Counted from the first letter of the stretch, positions 1-7,802 are shown. The stretch is 48,765 nt of DNA from an uncultured Pelagibacteraceae bacterium (GCA_902584815.1 CACIBF010000007.1:1-48765), one strand, 5' to 3'. Notes: a model not told the origin generated them from the letters alone. Program-made: numbers and translations.

Positions 1-1
1 T

Positions 2-364
2 AGTAAAGATTTAACTAGTAGTGAGAATATTAATTTTATAAATGTATGGGCATCATGGTGCATTCCATGCAGAGCAGAACACAATGTTCTAGAGCTTTTG
101 TCTAAAATCGATAATGTAGATTTATATGGCATCAATCATAAAGATACTAAAAAGAACGCGACCAATTTTATAAATACTCTTGGTAATCCCTTTAGGGAGA
201 TTGGATTTGATTCAGATGGTAGAACATCAATAGAATGGGGAGTTTTTGGTGTACCTGAGACTTTTATCGTTCATAGAGGCAAAATTATATACAAACACAT
301 TGGTCCAATTCATATCTCGGAGTTGGAAGACACAATAATTCCAATAATAAAGGACTTAAATTGA
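2..364 (+). CDS. ccmG: Thiol:disulfide interchange protein CcmG/DsbE, 5'-truncated by the window edge
   Basis: The frame is already open at base 2, so the start and signal anchor lie upstream of the window; about 120 C-terminal codons are visible. They show a thioredoxin fold: the active-site motif WCIPC at bases 56-70, and a cis-proline loop GVPETF at bases 248-265, which is characteristic of CcmG/DsbE. In the family this periplasmic, membrane-anchored protein reduces disulfides in apocytochrome c or in CcmH before haem ligation. It overlaps the next gene, ccmH, by four bases, which supports membership of a cytochrome c maturation operon whose other members are out of view. An ATG at 98 lies downstream of the active site and is not the real start. 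Confidence 0.9.
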   Translation, partial: SKDLTSSENINFINVWASWCIPCRAEHNVLELLSKIDNVDLYGINHKDTKKNATNFINTLGNPFREIGFDSDGRTSIEWGVFGVPETFIVHRGKIIYKHIGPIHISELEDTIIPIIKDLN

Positions 365-738
365 AATCATCTCAATACATTTTTCATATATTGATTGCTT
401 ATTCACTTTTGTTATCAAGTGTATATGCCTTAAATGTAGATCAAGAGGAAAGAGCAAATAATTTATTCAAAGAAACAAGGTGCCTTGTTTGTGAAGGTCA
501 AAATATTTATGAGTCTAACTCAGACTCTGCTGAAGATATGAAAGAATTAATATCAGAGATGATCATTGATGGTAACAGTGATAATGAGATTAAATCTTTT
601 TTAGTAAGTAGGTACGGTGACTGGATAATAATGACTCCGCCAATTAATCAATCCACATATTTCTTATGGTTTAGTCCAATTATTATTTTACTAATTGGAA
701 TTGTATTTATTTTGAGAAAATTTAAAAAAAATGGATAA
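361..738 (+). CDS. ccmH: Cytochrome c-type biogenesis protein CcmH (CcmL-like haem lyase subunit)
   Basis: A 125-residue protein with a TTG start that overlaps the ccmG stop. Residues 1-23 form a signal peptide. The family redox motif follows as RCLVC with Cys41 and Cys44, then the usual GQNI segment. A single C-terminal transmembrane helix spans about residues 100-120 and ends in a basic tail. CcmH presents and reduces the CxxCH thiols of apocytochrome c during haem attachment on the periplasmic side. The length matches short alphaproteobacterial CcmH/CcmL without the TPR region of CcmI. The last eight bases overlap the next gene. Confidence 0.9.
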   Translation: MKSSQYIFHILIAYSLLLSSVYALNVDQEERANNLFKETRCLVCEGQNIYESNSDSAEDMKELISEMIIDGNSDNEIKSFLVSRYGDWIIMTPPINQSTYFLWFSPIIILLIGIVFILRKFKKNG

Positions 739-1273
739 TCTTGATAAATTATTTTGTGTTCAGTGTGGTTCGCAGTCACTAATACTAAAAAAACCTGATG
801 GAGACACTCACGTAAGAACAATATGTCAGAATTGCAATCATATTATGTATCAAAATCCAAAAATAGTTACAGGTTCAGTATGTTCTTATAAAGATAAAAT
901 TCTTTTATGCAAAAGAGCTATCGATCCACAAAAAGGATTATGGACACTTCCTGCTGGTTATCTAGAGATTAATGAAAGTATTGAGGAAGGCGCAGTAAGA
1001 GAGGCTTATGAAGAGGCTTTTGCAAAAATACAAATTGTAAGATTATTAGCAACTTATTCACTTAAACACATCAGTCAAATACAAGTTATTTATGAAGCAA
1101 AATTGCTTAATGAAGATATAAAGGCAGGTATAGAATCTTTAGAAGTAGGCCTCTTTGGTTGGGATGAAATTCCCTGGGACCAGTTGGCATTTGAAAGTGT
1201 TAGATGGGCATTGAGAAATTTTAAAGAAAGACAAAATTCGAACACTTTCGATGTATTTAATAACCCCAATTAA
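731..1273 (+). CDS. Nudix hydrolase with N-terminal zinc ribbon
   Basis: A 180-residue cytoplasmic protein. The N-terminal zinc ribbon has two CxxC knuckles (Cys9/Cys12 and Cys32/Cys35). A Nudix fold follows, with the box at residues 76-98: Gly76, Glu82 and the metal-binding REAYEE run at 90-95. The glycine normally found near the end of the box is Phe97. Zinc-ribbon Nudix proteins of this build are usually annotated as ADP-ribose or NADH/FAD pyrophosphatases; the substrate cannot be read from the sequence. The ATG overlaps ccmH by eight bases, so it is probably co-transcribed with the ccm genes without an obvious shared function. Confidence 0.85.
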   Translation: MDNLDKLFCVQCGSQSLILKKPDGDTHVRTICQNCNHIMYQNPKIVTGSVCSYKDKILLCKRAIDPQKGLWTLPAGYLEINESIEEGAVREAYEEAFAKIQIVRLLATYSLKHISQIQVIYEAKLLNEDIKAGIESLEVGLFGWDEIPWDQLAFESVRWALRNFKERQNSNTFDVFNNPN

Positions 1274-1289
1274 TTTTTATGGGAGTAAT

Positions 1290-1595
1290 ATGAAATCATT
1301 AACGTTTAATAGTTTAATTATTGTTTTATTCTTTGCTAGCTATGTATTTGCTGGTGGCTTTGAGGAAGATCCTGGGCCAGAAGAACTAGTTAGTGAGAGC
1401 AGTAATAAAACCAGTAATTCAACCAGTAATTCCGATTCTCTATCCATTGAGTCAGAAACTTCATTAGAGGAAGAAGAAGTATTAGAGACCGGCACAGCAT
1501 CTTTTACTGATTCTGAGGGAAATTTTGTAACTTGGTCTCAAGGCTATGTAACTACTGGTGGAGATGATAAAAAATATGTAGTATGGGGAAACTAA
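1290..1595 (+). CDS. Small acidic exported protein of unknown function
   Basis: I do not recognise this 101-residue protein. I chose the ATG at 1290 because GGGAG lies at 1281-1285 and a signal peptide begins there: a short basic start, a hydrophobic stretch and a cleavage-like VFA-GG near residue 21. A longer frame opens at 1251 but overlaps the Nudix gene and spoils the signal peptide. The mature part is low-complexity and acidic: a Ser/Asn/Thr-rich stretch with NSTSN-like repeats, then a run of glutamates, then a short ordered-looking C-terminus rich in Thr, Gly, Tyr and Trp. It is likely periplasmic or secreted. It sits 16 bases before the lipid A deacylase gene, so the pair may be co-expressed. 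Confidence 0.65.
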   Translation: MKSLTFNSLIIVLFFASYVFAGGFEEDPGPEELVSESSNKTSNSTSNSDSLSIESETSLEEEEVLETGTASFTDSEGNFVTWSQGYVTTGGDDKKYVVWGN

Positions 1596-1611
1596 ACGTT
1601 CCTTATTACTT

Positions 1612-2097
1612 ATGAACATCAAAATAGTTGCTGCTTTATTATTTTTATTTCTATCTTTTAGTTCATACTTAAAAGCTGATGGCTTTTATTCTTATTCAAT
1701 TGGTCAATTCGATGTAAATGATACGTTTGACTCTCTTGAAGCCCGTGTTGAATATTTATCAAATAATAACTTTAACGAGAAGTATGAACTTAAGCCCTTT
1801 TTAGGATTTATGGTTAATACAGATAGTGGTAAATATTTTTATCTTGGATTGAGAAAAGACTACTCCTTATCAAATAAGTGGAATCTTACCCCAAGTTTTG
1901 CAACAGGGTACTATGATCAAGGTTCGAGTAAAGACCTTGGTAACAACCTAGAATTTCGAAGTCAACTAGAACTTTCTTATAATTTAGAAAAAAATAAAAG
2001 GGTTGGAATTAGCTTAAATCATATTTCAAATGCAAGTTTAGCTGATGAAAATCCTGGAACAGAAAGTATTGTTATTTCTTTTATCAATCCTTTTTGA
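1612..2097 (+). CDS. pagL: PagL-type lipid A 3-O-deacylase (acyloxyacyl hydrolase family)
   Basis: A 161-residue protein with a signal peptide (about residues 1-22) and alternating beta-strand-like segments ending in Phe, as expected for a small outer-membrane barrel. Near the C-terminus a HISNAS motif supplies His137 and Ser139, and Glu151 follows fourteen residues after the histidine. This matches the spacing of the His126-Ser128-Glu140 triad described for Pseudomonas PagL. The family removes the 3-position acyl chain of lipid A in the outer membrane, altering envelope properties. The overall match outside the triad is weak, but the barrel layout, length and NPG segment near the triad agree with PagL. 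It follows the small exported protein by 16 bases. Confidence 0.75.
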   Translation: MNIKIVAALLFLFLSFSSYLKADGFYSYSIGQFDVNDTFDSLEARVEYLSNNNFNEKYELKPFLGFMVNTDSGKYFYLGLRKDYSLSNKWNLTPSFATGYYDQGSSKDLGNNLEFRSQLELSYNLEKNKRVGISLNHISNASLADENPGTESIVISFINPF

Positions 2098-2130
2098 TCT
2101 TTAAGACAAGATTAAATATCATAAATTGAA

Positions 2131-3306
2131 ATGAAGATAGTTGATTTTAAAACATACGTCGTTGGAAATCCTCCCCCATCGTTTGGAGGTAAGTACTGGA
2201 TATTTTTAAAATTAACTACAGACTCTGGTATCTTTGGTTTTGGAGAAGCCTATGGAATTCCATTTCATCCAAAAGTAGCAAGACAAATGATTGAAGATGT
2301 ATGTGAAAGATACATTTTAAATGAAAACCCTTTTAATATTGAAAAAATTTGGCGTAGGGTTTTTTCAAGTGGCTATTCACAAAGACCTGATATTTCTCTT
2401 GGAGGAGTTTTAAGTGCAATTGAAATCGCACTTTGGGACATAAATGGTAAAGAGCTGAACAAACCCATCTATGAACTTTTAGGTGGCAAACACGCTGAAA
2501 AGTTAAGAACATATACATATATTTATCCAGAACCAAATGATGCAAGCAATGTTTACACTAATGCCATTCTAGCTGGAGAAAGAGCAACAGAGTATTTAAA
2601 GCAAGGTTTTGATGCAGTAAAATTTGATCCAGTTGGACTATATAAGATTAATGATCCACGAGTATTGACTTCAAAAGAAATTTCATTTGTAGCTGATTTT
2701 GTTAAAACAATTCGAGAAGCTGTGGGTGATCAATGTGACTTACTTATTGGAACCCATGGTCAAATGACACCTGAAAGCGCTATAAGATTATCAAGTGAAA
2801 TTGAAAAATATGATCCTTTTTGGTTAGAGGAGCCAGTTCCACCAAATAATTCAGACGCAATGGCAAAAGTTGCAAGACATATTAATTTTCCAGTTGCAGC
2901 AGGCGAAAGACTTACTACTAAATATGAATTTAATGAAATCATTAATAAGCAAGCGGCATCAATACTTCAATTGAATATGGGAAGAGTAGGAGGAATTTTA
3001 GAAGGAAAAAAAATTGCATCAATGGCAGAAGCAAATCATTTATCCATAGCTCCTCATATGTACTGTGGTCCTATAGTAGCCGCTGCAAATATTCAAGTTG
3101 CAGCATCAATATCCAATTTTCTTATTCTTGAGGGAATTAAAGATTGGAAGGGTTTTGACTGTAAAATTATGAAGAAATATTTTAAATGGGAAGCAGGAAG
3201 TGTCTTATTAAATGAAGCGCCTGGACTTGGTGTTGAGATAGATGAGGATATGATTGAGAGTTTTCCCTATGATGGTGATAGCCTTCATTTAGAAATGAGC
3301 GAATAA
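2131..3306 (+). CDS. Mandelate racemase/muconate lactonizing enzyme family protein (likely sugar-acid dehydratase)
   Basis: A 391-residue enolase-superfamily enzyme with an N-terminal capping domain (about 1-125) and a TIM barrel. Landmarks are Lys164 in the KFD motif of barrel strand 2, the EEP motif at 233-235, Glu259 in AGER, and His309 in APHMYCGP. This layout resembles acid-sugar dehydratases of the DgoD type, which use a His on the third strand and a His near the C-terminus. Here the third-strand motif is GTHGQ (207-211): the His is present, but the usual Asp metal ligand two residues before it is Gly207. Substrate unknown; a hexonate or aldarate is a guess. The stop overlaps the convergent ftsY gene by 18 bases. 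Confidence 0.8.
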   Translation: MKIVDFKTYVVGNPPPSFGGKYWIFLKLTTDSGIFGFGEAYGIPFHPKVARQMIEDVCERYILNENPFNIEKIWRRVFSSGYSQRPDISLGGVLSAIEIALWDINGKELNKPIYELLGGKHAEKLRTYTYIYPEPNDASNVYTNAILAGERATEYLKQGFDAVKFDPVGLYKINDPRVLTSKEISFVADFVKTIREAVGDQCDLLIGTHGQMTPESAIRLSSEIEKYDPFWLEEPVPPNNSDAMAKVARHINFPVAAGERLTTKYEFNEIINKQAASILQLNMGRVGGILEGKKIASMAEANHLSIAPHMYCGPIVAAANIQVAASISNFLILEGIKDWKGFDCKIMKKYFKWEAGSVLLNEAPGLGVEIDEDMIESFPYDGDSLHLEMSE

Positions 3307-4164
3307 TTGAGTTGCAAATTTTTCTGCATTAAATAATTCTAAGTCGTCTAGTGCCTCTCCATTTCCTAATGCATAAATTGGAATATCAAACTTATTTGCT
3401 ATAGAAATAAGAGTTCCTCCACTTGCACTTCCATCATATTTAGTCATAACAATACCAGTAATTTTTGAATATTTATTGAATTCCTCAATTTGTTTTATAG
3501 CATTTTGCCCAGTTGTGGCATCTAGAACAATAATCGTTTCACTTGGATATTCCTCATTTAATTTCTTTAGTGTTCTATCAATCTTACCTAATTGATCCAT
3601 GAGATCGCTTTTATTCTGTAATCTTCCCGCTGTATCAATTAATAGAATATTATTTGAATTATTTTCTGCAACTTCGATTGATTTGTAGGCAATACTCGCA
3701 GGATCAGAATTTTTCTCCCCTTTAAAAATTTGAATATTTAATCTGTCTGCCCAAACACCGAGCTGTTCCGTTGCAGCAGCTCTGAATGTATCTCCGGCGA
3801 CTAGAAGGATAGAATTATCATTATCTTTGAATTTTTTTGCAAATTTTGCGATGGTTGTTGTTTTTCCAGTTCCATTTACACCAATAAATAAAATAACTTT
3901 TATCTTTTCAGAAAGTTTAAATTCATATTTAGCTTCTGCATTTTTTAAAATTTTTGAAATTATTTCAATTACTTTATTTTGAATGTCTTCTATTGATACT
4001 TGTTCAGAAAATCTTGATGATTTTAATTCATTTATAATTTTCTCAGATGTTTCAATATCAATATCTGCTTGAATAAGAGTATCTTCAAATAGAATTAAAT
4101 TTTCATCGTCAACTTTTTGTGAAGCAAATACTCTAGAAATAGTTTTTTGTAAATTTTTAAACAA
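3289..4164 (-). CDS. ftsY: Signal recognition particle receptor FtsY (NG domain)
   Basis: The SRP receptor GTPase docks ribosome-SRP complexes at the inner membrane. From the TTG start at 4164 the product has 291 residues: a short helical N domain, then the G domain with P-loop GVNGTGKT (95-102), DTFRAAATEQ (from 125), DTAGRL (from 177), TKYDG (from 241) and a closing GNGEALDDL. There is no long acidic A domain, as in other compact alphaproteobacterial FtsY. Another TTG at 4206 would add 14 residues lying over the conserved end of mtaB. The chosen start overlaps the mtaB stop by eight bases, consistent with coupled translation in a dapF-mtaB-ftsY operon. Its partner ffh lies divergently 2.3 kb away. 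Confidence 0.93.
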   Translation of the reverse strand: MFKNLQKTISRVFASQKVDDENLILFEDTLIQADIDIETSEKIINELKSSRFSEQVSIEDIQNKVIEIISKILKNAEAKYEFKLSEKIKVILFIGVNGTGKTTTIAKFAKKFKDNDNSILLVAGDTFRAAATEQLGVWADRLNIQIFKGEKNSDPASIAYKSIEVAENNSNNILLIDTAGRLQNKSDLMDQLGKIDRTLKKLNEEYPSETIIVLDATTGQNAIKQIEEFNKYSKITGIVMTKYDGSASGGTLISIANKFDIPIYALGNGEALDDLELFNAEKFATQLFAHF

Positions 4165-5416
4165 TAACTTTACCTGTAAGTCCGTAATCGTTATGCCCAG
4201 TAACAATCATACTGAGTAATTCACCATTCTTGAAATTATCTGGAATTGATATTTTAGCAAAATTATCTGTCCTTCCTCTATTTTTACTTTCAACAATAAC
4301 TGATACTTTTTGATCTTTTAATTTTTTATAATAATTTGTGATTCGTTTTTTTGCTAGTTGACGTAACACCTCAGCTCTTTTTTTTATTATATCGCCTTTA
4401 ACTTGTGGCATCCTTGCTGCTGGTGTTCCTTTTCTCGGAGAAAAAGGGAATACATGTAAAAAAGTGATATTACATTCTTTAATAAGATTGATAGTGTTCT
4501 GAAACATTTCTTCAGTTTCTGTTGGAAAACCTGCAATAAAATCAGATCCAAATACTACATCTGGTCTAAGCTTCCTTATCTTTTTGATAAGATTAATGGA
4601 GTCATCCCTGCTATGACGCCTTTTCATTCTTTTTAAGATCATGTTATCTCCTGCTTGTAGGGACAAATGAATATGAGGAAGTAATCTTGATTCATTCTCA
4701 ATAACATCAAATAAATCTGGATCTATTTCTGCTACATCAAGAGAGGATAATCTTAATCTGTTAAGTTCAGGTGCATCATTAAGTATTTTTTTTATAAGTT
4801 GCCCTAATGAAATTTTATCATCAAGATCATGGCCGTAACTTGTTAAATCAACTCCTGTTAAAACTATCTCTTTACAATTTTTATTAATCAAATTTCTTAT
4901 TTGCTCAATAATTATTGAGTATTCAACACTTCGTGAATTTCCTCTCCCAAAGGGGATGATACAAAATGTACATCTATGATCGCATCCATTTTGTATTTGA
5001 ACGAAAGCTCTAATTTTATCTTTTACACTATCAATAACAGGTGATTGTGCTTTTTTGTCCTCTAAGATATCTGAAACTGCAACGATCTTTTTATTTTCTA
5101 AATTCTCAGATATTGCTTCATATATTTTATTATCTAGTTTTTCTCGATTACCTATTAGTGAGCTAACTTCATCAATTTCATTAAACTCTTCTTTATGTAT
5201 TTGGGCAGCACAGCCTGTTAATACAATTTTATTTTTAGGGTCTTCTTTCTTTAGTTTACGTATTGTACTTTTTAAATCTCTGACAGTTTTATTAGTAACA
5301 GCACAACTATTTATAAATGTCGTATTTTCAATTTTATTTTTATCAGCAAATTTTCTAATTACCTCAGATTCATAAAAATTTAATCTACATCCAAATGTTT
5401 TAATTTTATAACTCAA
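4157..5416 (-). CDS. mtaB: tRNA (t6A37) methylthiotransferase MtaB
   Basis: A radical-SAM enzyme that adds a methylthio group to t6A at position 37 of ANN-decoding tRNAs. From the TTG at 5416 it has 419 residues. The N-terminal UPF0004 domain holds the auxiliary-cluster cysteines (Cys10 in TFGCRLN, Cys38 in SCAVTN, Cys69 in TGCAAQ). The radical-SAM CxxxCxxC motif is Cys145, Cys149 and Cys152. A C-terminal TRAM-like region ends in GLTGKVIV. A GAGG sequence six bases upstream supports the TTG at 5416; a TTG at 5428 would add four residues. The start overlaps the end of dapF by 11 bases. The FGCRLN motif points to MtaB rather than MiaB. Confidence 0.92.
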   Translation of the reverse strand: MSYKIKTFGCRLNFYESEVIRKFADKNKIENTTFINSCAVTNKTVRDLKSTIRKLKKEDPKNKIVLTGCAAQIHKEEFNEIDEVSSLIGNREKLDNKIYEAISENLENKKIVAVSDILEDKKAQSPVIDSVKDKIRAFVQIQNGCDHRCTFCIIPFGRGNSRSVEYSIIIEQIRNLINKNCKEIVLTGVDLTSYGHDLDDKISLGQLIKKILNDAPELNRLRLSSLDVAEIDPDLFDVIENESRLLPHIHLSLQAGDNMILKRMKRRHSRDDSINLIKKIRKLRPDVVFGSDFIAGFPTETEEMFQNTINLIKECNITFLHVFPFSPRKGTPAARMPQVKGDIIKKRAEVLRQLAKKRITNYYKKLKDQKVSVIVESKNRGRTDNFAKISIPDNFKNGELLSMIVTGHNDYGLTGKVIV

Positions 5417-6230
5417 AGCTTCCCTCAAAACTTATTTCTGTTTCACCTGACATGATAATATTACTATCTATCTTATAATGTATTTCTAAAGTACCACCAG
5501 GCAATGATACCTTTAATTGATTTTGTAAATTAAGACTACTTATAGCTGCAACAGCAGTTGCACAAGCACCCGTTCCACATGCTAGAGTGTATCCTGCTCC
5601 TCTCTCCCAAACATTTAAGTTTATTTCATTTTTTGAAACAACATTGGCTATACTCACGTTTATTTTTTCAGGAAATAAATCATGATTTTCAATTTCAGGG
5701 CCAAATTTTAAAATATCGAATTTATCAATATTATTAACGAAGAAAACTATATGTGGGTTACCAACGTTAACAAAAAATGGACTATCTAGAGATTTACCTC
5801 CAAAAGTGAATACAATTTGTTTTTCACCTGGGTCTTCTTTTAGAGGAATTTCCTTCCAATCAAACTTTGGTTTTCCCATATCAATACTTATTATATCATC
5901 TGAAACTCTGTGGCAGTTAAGAGATCTTTCTTTAGTTTTGATCGTGATTTCATTAACATTTTTTTCTTTCATGAGTAAGTTTGCTACACATCTTGAACCA
6001 TTTCCACAGGCCATGACCTCTTCCCCACTAGAATTGTAAAATTCTATTAACTCACCATCATAATCTGTTAACGCCTTAATCAATATAATCTGATCACATC
6101 CTATGCCAGTATTTCGATCAGCAATTTTAACGACTTCATCTTTTGTAAAGCCATAACCATTTGATCTTTGATCAAAAATTACAAAATCATTGCCCAATCC
6201 ATGCATTTTTGTGAATTTAAGTATTGTCAT
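5406..6230 (-). CDS. dapF: Diaminopimelate epimerase
   Basis: Interconverts LL- and meso-diaminopimelate, the last step before lysine and the source of the peptidoglycan cross-link residue. The 274-residue cytoplasmic protein shows both halves of the pseudosymmetric fold with the two catalytic cysteines: Cys75 in ACGNGSRC and Cys218 in ACGTGACA. The N-terminus reads FTKMHGLGNDFV, the typical family start, which fixes the ATG at 6230. It is the first gene of the minus-strand dapF-mtaB-ftsY string and is divergent from ffh, with about 200 bases between them. asd, which acts earlier in the same pathway, is at 13.3 kb. Confidence 0.97.
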   Translation of the reverse strand: MTILKFTKMHGLGNDFVIFDQRSNGYGFTKDEVVKIADRNTGIGCDQIILIKALTDYDGELIEFYNSSGEEVMACGNGSRCVANLLMKEKNVNEITIKTKERSLNCHRVSDDIISIDMGKPKFDWKEIPLKEDPGEKQIVFTFGGKSLDSPFFVNVGNPHIVFFVNNIDKFDILKFGPEIENHDLFPEKINVSIANVVSKNEINLNVWERGAGYTLACGTGACATAVAAISSLNLQNQLKVSLPGGTLEIHYKIDSNIIMSGETEISFEGSFEL

Positions 6231-6290
6231 GATTATTGTTATAATGAGAGGCTGCTAAATATACCAGAAATATTGAAACCTAATATCACC

Positions 6291-6319
6291 TTGACATATC
6301 TATCACTTTTGATTAATTA
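6291..6319 (+). promoter_or_regulatory. Candidate sigma-70 promoter for the ffh-rpsP operon
   Basis: A consensus -35 box TTGACA lies at 6291-6296. The -10 region, around 6312-6319 (ATTAATTA), is only a partial match at 15-17 base spacing. It would start transcripts near 6321-6326, exactly where the structured leader begins, which supports it. Confidence 0.5.
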
Positions 6320-6320
6320 A

Positions 6321-6420
6321 CAGCTGTTTTCCGCAGAATTATTATTTTGCGGTACCTAATATAGGTGTCGACATCAGTCAGCGAGTTTCGCCCACTGATG
6401 CAATAGCTGCTGGAAAATAG
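6321..6420 (+). promoter_or_regulatory. Structured RNA leader of ffh: closed junction of three hairpins on a basal stem
   Basis: The 5' untranslated region folds into a compact multibranch shape when read by eye. Basal stem P1 is nine pairs, 6324-6332 (CTGTTTTCC) with 6412-6420 (GGAAAATAG), with one G-U. Inside it P2 pairs 6333-6338 with 6345-6350; P3 pairs 6351-6357 with 6363-6369; P4 pairs 6372-6378 with 6394-6400 and carries an inner stem 6381-6384/6388-6391. An alternative helix, 6321-6327 with 6403-6409, competes with the outer part of P1. The likely ribosome site AGGAAG (6419-6424) begins inside the 3' strand of P1, so folding could control ffh translation. The region is visibly richer in G+C than its surroundings. 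It lacks the GGAA tetraloop core of 4.5S SRP RNA. The ligand or protein sensed is unknown. Confidence 0.7.
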
Positions 6421-6428
6421 GAAGTATT

Positions 6429-7802
6429 ATGTTTGAAAATTTGGTAAATAGATTTGAATCAGTTTTTTCGAATCTAAAAAAAACAGGAACGATAAACGAA
6501 GAGTCTCTTGATTTAGCAATGAGAGATATTAGGAGAGCTTTGCTTGAAGCCGATGTTTCTTTGCCGGTAGTAAAAAGCTTTATTGCTAATATAAAGGAAA
6601 AATCTCTTGGACAGAATGTAATCCAAGCGATCACACCTTCTCAGATGATAATTAAAATTGTCAATGATGAATTGATAGAAACATTGGGCTCAAATACTGT
6701 AGACCTAAATATAAATAATTCAGATGTTAATAATTATTTATTTATCGGTCTTCAGGGTTCAGGAAAAACAACATCTGTAGGTAAAATTGCCAATCATATA
6801 AAAGAAAAATTTTCAAAAAAAATCTTATTAGTTTCTTTGGATGTTCAAAGGCCAGCGGCTTATGAACAACTTAAAACTTTAGGCAATAGAATTGATATTC
6901 CAATCTTAGAAAAAGTTGAAAAAGAAACTCCAATTGAAATTATTAAGAGATCTAGAGATTATATATCTAAAAATAATATTGAATTTGTTTTATATGATAC
7001 TGCTGGCCGCATAAACATTGATAATGAACTTCTTGAAGAGTTAAATTTAATTGAAAGTGAAATTGTACCAAATGAAACTATTTTAGTTTTAGACAGTTTA
7101 ACAGGTCAGGAAGCTATGAAAGTTGCTACTGATTTTGCAACTACTGTAAAGGTAACAGGATCAATGCTCACAAGAATAGATGGTGACTCACGAGGTGGCT
7201 CTGCATTAAGTATGAAAGTCGCCACTGGATGTCCTATAAAATTTATGGGTGTAGGTGAGCAGATTGTTGATTTAGAAGTTTTCCATCCTGAAAGAATTGC
7301 AAATCGTATTTTGGGAATGGGAGATATTGTATCTCTTGTTGAAAAAGCATCAGAAAATATTGACCATGAAAAAGCAGAAGAAATCGCAAATAAAATTCAA
7401 AAAGGTGAATTTGATCTTAATGATTTACTATCTCAAATTTCTCAGATGAAGAAAATGGGTGGACTATCAAGCATAATGAAATTTATTCCTGGGTTAAAAA
7501 ACCTAGGGGATATTCAAAACAATGCGAACATGAATGAAGATTCAATCAAACGTCAAGAGGCAATCATTTTATCAATGACTCCATATGAAAGAACAAAACC
7601 TAAAATAATTAATGGGTCTAGAAAGAAAAGAATTGCCAAGGGATCTGGAACTGTAGTTTCAGATATTAATAAAGTTTTAAAGCAGCATAGAAAAATGGCA
7701 GATATGATGAAAAAGCTTTCAAAAAAAGGATTACAGAATATTAACCCAATGGATATTGGTAACCAACTGGGAAACGGCATAAACAAAAATTTTTTAAAAT
7801 AA
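6429..7802 (+). CDS. ffh: Signal recognition particle protein Ffh (SRP54)
   Basis: The GTPase that binds signal sequences on ribosomes and delivers them to FtsY. It has 457 residues: N domain, then G domain with P-loop GLQGSGKTT (107-115), DVQRPAAYEQL, DTAGRINID and TRIDGDSRGG, where Arg replaces the lysine of the usual TKxD. The methionine-rich M domain starts near residue 300 and carries the RNA-binding helices around MTPYERTKPK and GSGTVVSDIN, followed by a basic Met/Lys-rich stretch. The ATG has AGGAAG four bases upstream. It heads the ffh-rpsP-rimM-trmD-rplS-leu string and is preceded by the structured leader at 6321-6420. The SRP RNA gene itself is not visible in this window. Confidence 0.97.
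   Translation: MFENLVNRFESVFSNLKKTGTINEESLDLAMRDIRRALLEADVSLPVVKSFIANIKEKSLGQNVIQAITPSQMIIKIVNDELIETLGSNTVDLNINNSDVNNYLFIGLQGSGKTTSVGKIANHIKEKFSKKILLVSLDVQRPAAYEQLKTLGNRIDIPILEKVEKETPIEIIKRSRDYISKNNIEFVLYDTAGRINIDNELLEELNLIESEIVPNETILVLDSLTGQEAMKVATDFATTVKVTGSMLTRIDGDSRGGSALSMKVATGCPIKFMGVGEQIVDLEVFHPERIANRILGMGDIVSLVEKASENIDHEKAEEIANKIQKGEFDLNDLLSQISQMKKMGGLSSIMKFIPGLKNLGDIQNNANMNEDSIKRQEAIILSMTPYERTKPKIINGSRKKRIAKGSGTVVSDINKVLKQHRKMADMMKKLSKKGLQNINPMDIGNQLGNGINKNFLK

Noticed and set aside
6321-6420. Structured leader as the 4.5S SRP RNA gene
   Set aside because: It lies next to ffh and folds well, but it is a multibranch shape without the GGAA apical loop and the conserved asymmetric core of bacterial SRP RNA, and it abuts the ffh ribosome site.
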